Assembly (NCBI GenBank): GCA_002479405.1
Contig: DLMX01000068.1
Location: 5,267 to 13,042 of the forward strand
Source: Methylophilaceae bacterium UBA7525
GTDB lineage: Bacteria; Pseudomonadota; Gammaproteobacteria; Burkholderiales; Methylophilaceae
Reading direction: 5' to 3'
DNA: 7,776 nt
The notes under the pieces: generated by a model
Told to the model about the DNA's origin: nothing
Database searches by the model: none
The model's input: the letters and a program-made list of their open reading frames with translations, nothing else
In this document: in pieces, positions 5,917-7,776 of the stretch
How positions within the stretch are numbered: position 1 is the stretch's first letter
Layout: every line of letters begins with the position of its first letter
Made by a program: the position numbers and the translations under genes

Positions 5917-7776
5917 CTATTTGATGTCGTAGGTTAATTGGAGCCAGACATTGCTTTTATCCTGCACGAAGCGATCCGGCAGGTAGAAGGTAGGTGCCGG
6001 CACGGAATAATCTCGATTGAATAAATTCTTGACGCTTGCGCTGATCGTTGTGTTTTTAATAATGGATGTGCTGTGTAGTGTCAGATTTGTTAATGTGTAC
6101 CCACCCAGACGATCTCTAGCTTCTGTCATTCGGCTGCCGATATATTGCAATTCAATGCCCGCATGCAGCTTGTTGCCAAATAAGCCATATGCCCAATTGA
6201 GTTTGGCCAGGTGTTTGGGGGAGTTTGCCAGCCATTTGTCATTCTGGTCTGTGGCCAGTTGCCAGGCGTAACTCGCCTTCAGGCGGGAGGATTGGCTCCA
6301 TTGTTTGTCGTATTCAAAGTCCATGCCCCGGGTTTTGCTCCGGTCGACATTGGTAAAACGCTCTGCACCCGCCGGTGACATGAGGATTTCCGACTGGATG
6401 AGGTCTTTTGTCGTGTAATGGAACAGTGAGCTCATCAGCTTGCTGGAGCTGTCAGGCCTGTATTCAAATACCAGTTCCGCGGCGTACACCATCTCCTTGC
6501 TGAGTTCGGGGTTGGGAATGATGGTTGAGCCATCCCCGTAGTATTTTTCGTAGGCATTGGCCTGCCTGAAGGCAGTGGCATATGAAGCCTTGATATCCCA
6601 TGCGGTGGTGGGCGAATAGATGGCGGCAAGCCTGGGGCTCAGGTTTTTTGCATGATGTCCGCCATGGTCAGCCCGTATACCGGCATTCAGTAACCAGCGA
6701 TCGTTCAACCGGTATTCATCTTGTATATAGGCACTTAGCATGTAGGAGCTGTGCTCTATATCGACTGAGGGCAGGTAAAAATCCTGCTGGTAATCATTCC
6801 GGTATTCAAGTCCGTAGACAAGGCGATGCCGGTCAAGCCCGGAATAAACAAATTTGGCTTCCGTGCCCCACCATCGCCCCGTATTTTTCTCGCGATAGTA
6901 ACCGTCGCTGTAAACAGCTTCTGCGGAATAGTCATATTGACCATAGTAGATTTTCAGCGCGCGTTTCAGGTGGTTGCTGATATCGTCTTCATGTCGCAGG
7001 GTGATGTAACTGTTCGTGTCCTGCAAATAAGAAGGGGATGTATTGAAGTTGGCGTTATATGAAGCTGCCGGATCGTCCTTCTTTCTTGTGACATAAGCGC
7101 TTTCCAGTGACCACGCTTCGTATTGTCCCTTGAAAAACAAGCGGCGGTTTTTCTCGTCATCAAGATTCCTGGCGATACCGAAGTTGGTCGATGGGCTGTC
7201 GAAGTCGCTGAAATAAAGATTTTGCCCCCGGCTGCGGAGCGTCGATGCGGACAAGAGGATCTCCGCGCCATTGTCAAACTGATTGCCGTAGGTGACGCGT
7301 TCTTTGTAGGTTCGATGACTGGCGGCATCAAAGGCAAGTTGTGCACCGTCGAAATCACTGCCTTTTTTTGTCACGATATTGATGATGCCGTAGAAAGCGC
7401 CGTTTCCGTGTGACACCGAGCCCGGCCCGGAGACGTATTCAACACGTTCTATCAGTTCCGTATCCAGAATGCCGTCATTACTCAAATAGGAGGCATTGTA
7501 TAAATTGTCATTGGCCTGATGCCCATCGATCAACAACATGATCCTGCCGGGGTAGTCGCCGGGCCGCCCAAAGCCCCTGCCACTCATGTAGGTGTATACG
7601 TGATCACTGACGGTATTCAACCCTCGCATGCTGCTGATGATCTCTGCCAGGGTGCGATAGCCGTAGGATTGGATATCCTTGGCGGTAACGATACTGACAG
7701 CAGATGGCGAGTCGCTGATCTGCTTTGCAATTCTGGATGCGGTGACGACCTCTTTCGAAAGCAGTTCTTCCAGAGG
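5917..7776 (-). CDS. TonB-dependent outer-membrane receptor (N-terminus off the window)
   Basis: The last 619 residues of a plugged beta-barrel outer-membrane receptor. The frame stays open to the right edge, so the Met at 7629 is internal and not the start. Counting from the edge, the plug covers about 5-140: SPSAVSIVTAKDIQSYG, then RIMLLIDGHQAND (79-91) and ELIERVEYVSGPGS (107-120) leading to GIINIVTKKG (130-139). The barrel follows and shows common receptor motifs: IPNPELSKE, and near the end VKNLFNRDY with a PDR turn. The signal peptide, any TonB box and any N-terminal signalling domain would lie beyond the edge. The last residues are TYDIK, without the terminal aromatic residue usual for outer-membrane barrels. 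The ligand cannot be read from the sequence. Close linkage to the yfiR-like and GGDEF-EAL genes suggests a sensing role instead of, or besides, uptake. Confidence 0.92.
   Translation of the reverse strand, partial: PLEELLSKEVVTASRIAKQISDSPSAVSIVTAKDIQSYGYRTLAEIISSMRGLNTVSDHVYTYMSGRGFGRPGDYPGRIMLLIDGHQANDNLYNASYLSNDGILDTELIERVEYVSGPGSVSHGNGAFYGIINIVTKKGSDFDGAQLAFDAASHRTYKERVTYGNQFDNGAEILLSASTLRSRGQNLYFSDFDSPSTNFGIARNLDDEKNRRLFFKGQYEAWSLESAYVTRKKDDPAASYNANFNTSPSYLQDTNSYITLRHEDDISNHLKRALKIYYGQYDYSAEAVYSDGYYREKNTGRWWGTEAKFVYSGLDRHRLVYGLEYRNDYQQDFYLPSVDIEHSSYMLSAYIQDEYRLNDRWLLNAGIRADHGGHHAKNLSPRLAAIYSPTTAWDIKASYATAFRQANAYEKYYGDGSTIIPNPELSKEMVYAAELVFEYRPDSSSKLMSSLFHYTTKDLIQSEILMSPAGAERFTNVDRSKTRGMDFEYDKQWSQSSRLKASYAWQLATDQNDKWLANSPKHLAKLNWAYGLFGNKLHAGIELQYIGSRMTEARDRLGGYTLTNLTLHSTSIIKNTTISASVKNLFNRDYSVPAPTFYLPDRFVQDKSNVWLQLTYDIK

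Larger units (their letters stand above)
3340..7776 (-). other. Three-gene operon: TonB-dependent receptor, YfiR-like protein, CHASE8-HAMP-GGDEF-EAL protein
   Basis: All three genes run the same way with gaps of 2 nt (receptor to yfiR-like, ATG start) and 7 nt (yfiR-like to GGDEF-EAL, ATG start), or short overlaps if the alternative GTG and TTG starts are used. No promoter or terminator is visible between them. The products would sit in the outer membrane, periplasm and inner membrane, forming one possible signal path to cytoplasmic cyclic-di-GMP. The YfiR/YfiN pairing is known from YfiBNR systems. The place of the OmpA-like lipoprotein YfiB is here taken by a TonB-dependent receptor, at least within the window. 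The promoter lies outside the window, and no terminator was found before waaA. Confidence 0.8.

Noticed and set aside
7627..7629. ATG at 7629 as the start of the receptor gene.
   Set aside because: The same frame continues upstream to the window edge with a typical plug-domain sequence, so this Met is internal.

Overview
The window looks like chromosomal DNA of a Gram-negative proteobacterium. A betaproteobacterium is the best guess (Gallionellaceae or Methylophilaceae-like), but that rests only on general protein character. The support for Gram-negative is direct: a Kdo transferase for lipid A, a TonB-dependent outer-membrane receptor and a periplasmic YfiR-type protein are all encoded. There are five protein genes, two of them cut by the window edges. 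I see no RNA genes, insertion sequences or CRISPR arrays.

Left part (1-1760, minus strand): the first 586 codons of an adenosylcobalamin-dependent (class II) ribonucleotide reductase, running off the left edge. Its upstream region (1761-1897) holds a well-formed NrdR control region. One near-consensus NrdR box and one weaker box lie exactly 31 bp apart, centre to centre, around a plausible sigma70 promoter. Next to it, and divergent, is waaA (2049-3320, plus strand), the Kdo transferase of lipopolysaccharide synthesis. The intergenic part before waaA is dense in short overlapping inverted repeats.

Right part (3340-7776, minus strand): a compact three-gene unit read right to left. It encodes a TonB-dependent receptor (5' end off the window), a secreted YfiR/DUF4154 protein, and a membrane protein with the layout TM - CHASE8-like periplasmic domain - TM - HAMP - GGDEF - EAL. 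The genes are separated by 2 and 7 nt if the ATG starts are right, which points to translational coupling. The last protein resembles YfiN/DgcN in its sensor half but carries an added EAL domain. By analogy with YfiBNR, the unit is best read as an envelope-to-cytoplasm cyclic-di-GMP signalling module: receptor in the outer membrane, YfiR-like regulator in the periplasm, and cyclic-di-GMP enzyme in the inner membrane. It is the most interesting object here. Its tail meets waaA convergently with only a 19-nt gap. By eye the module, especially the yfiR-like gene, is richer in A+T than the reductase gene, which may mean a different history.
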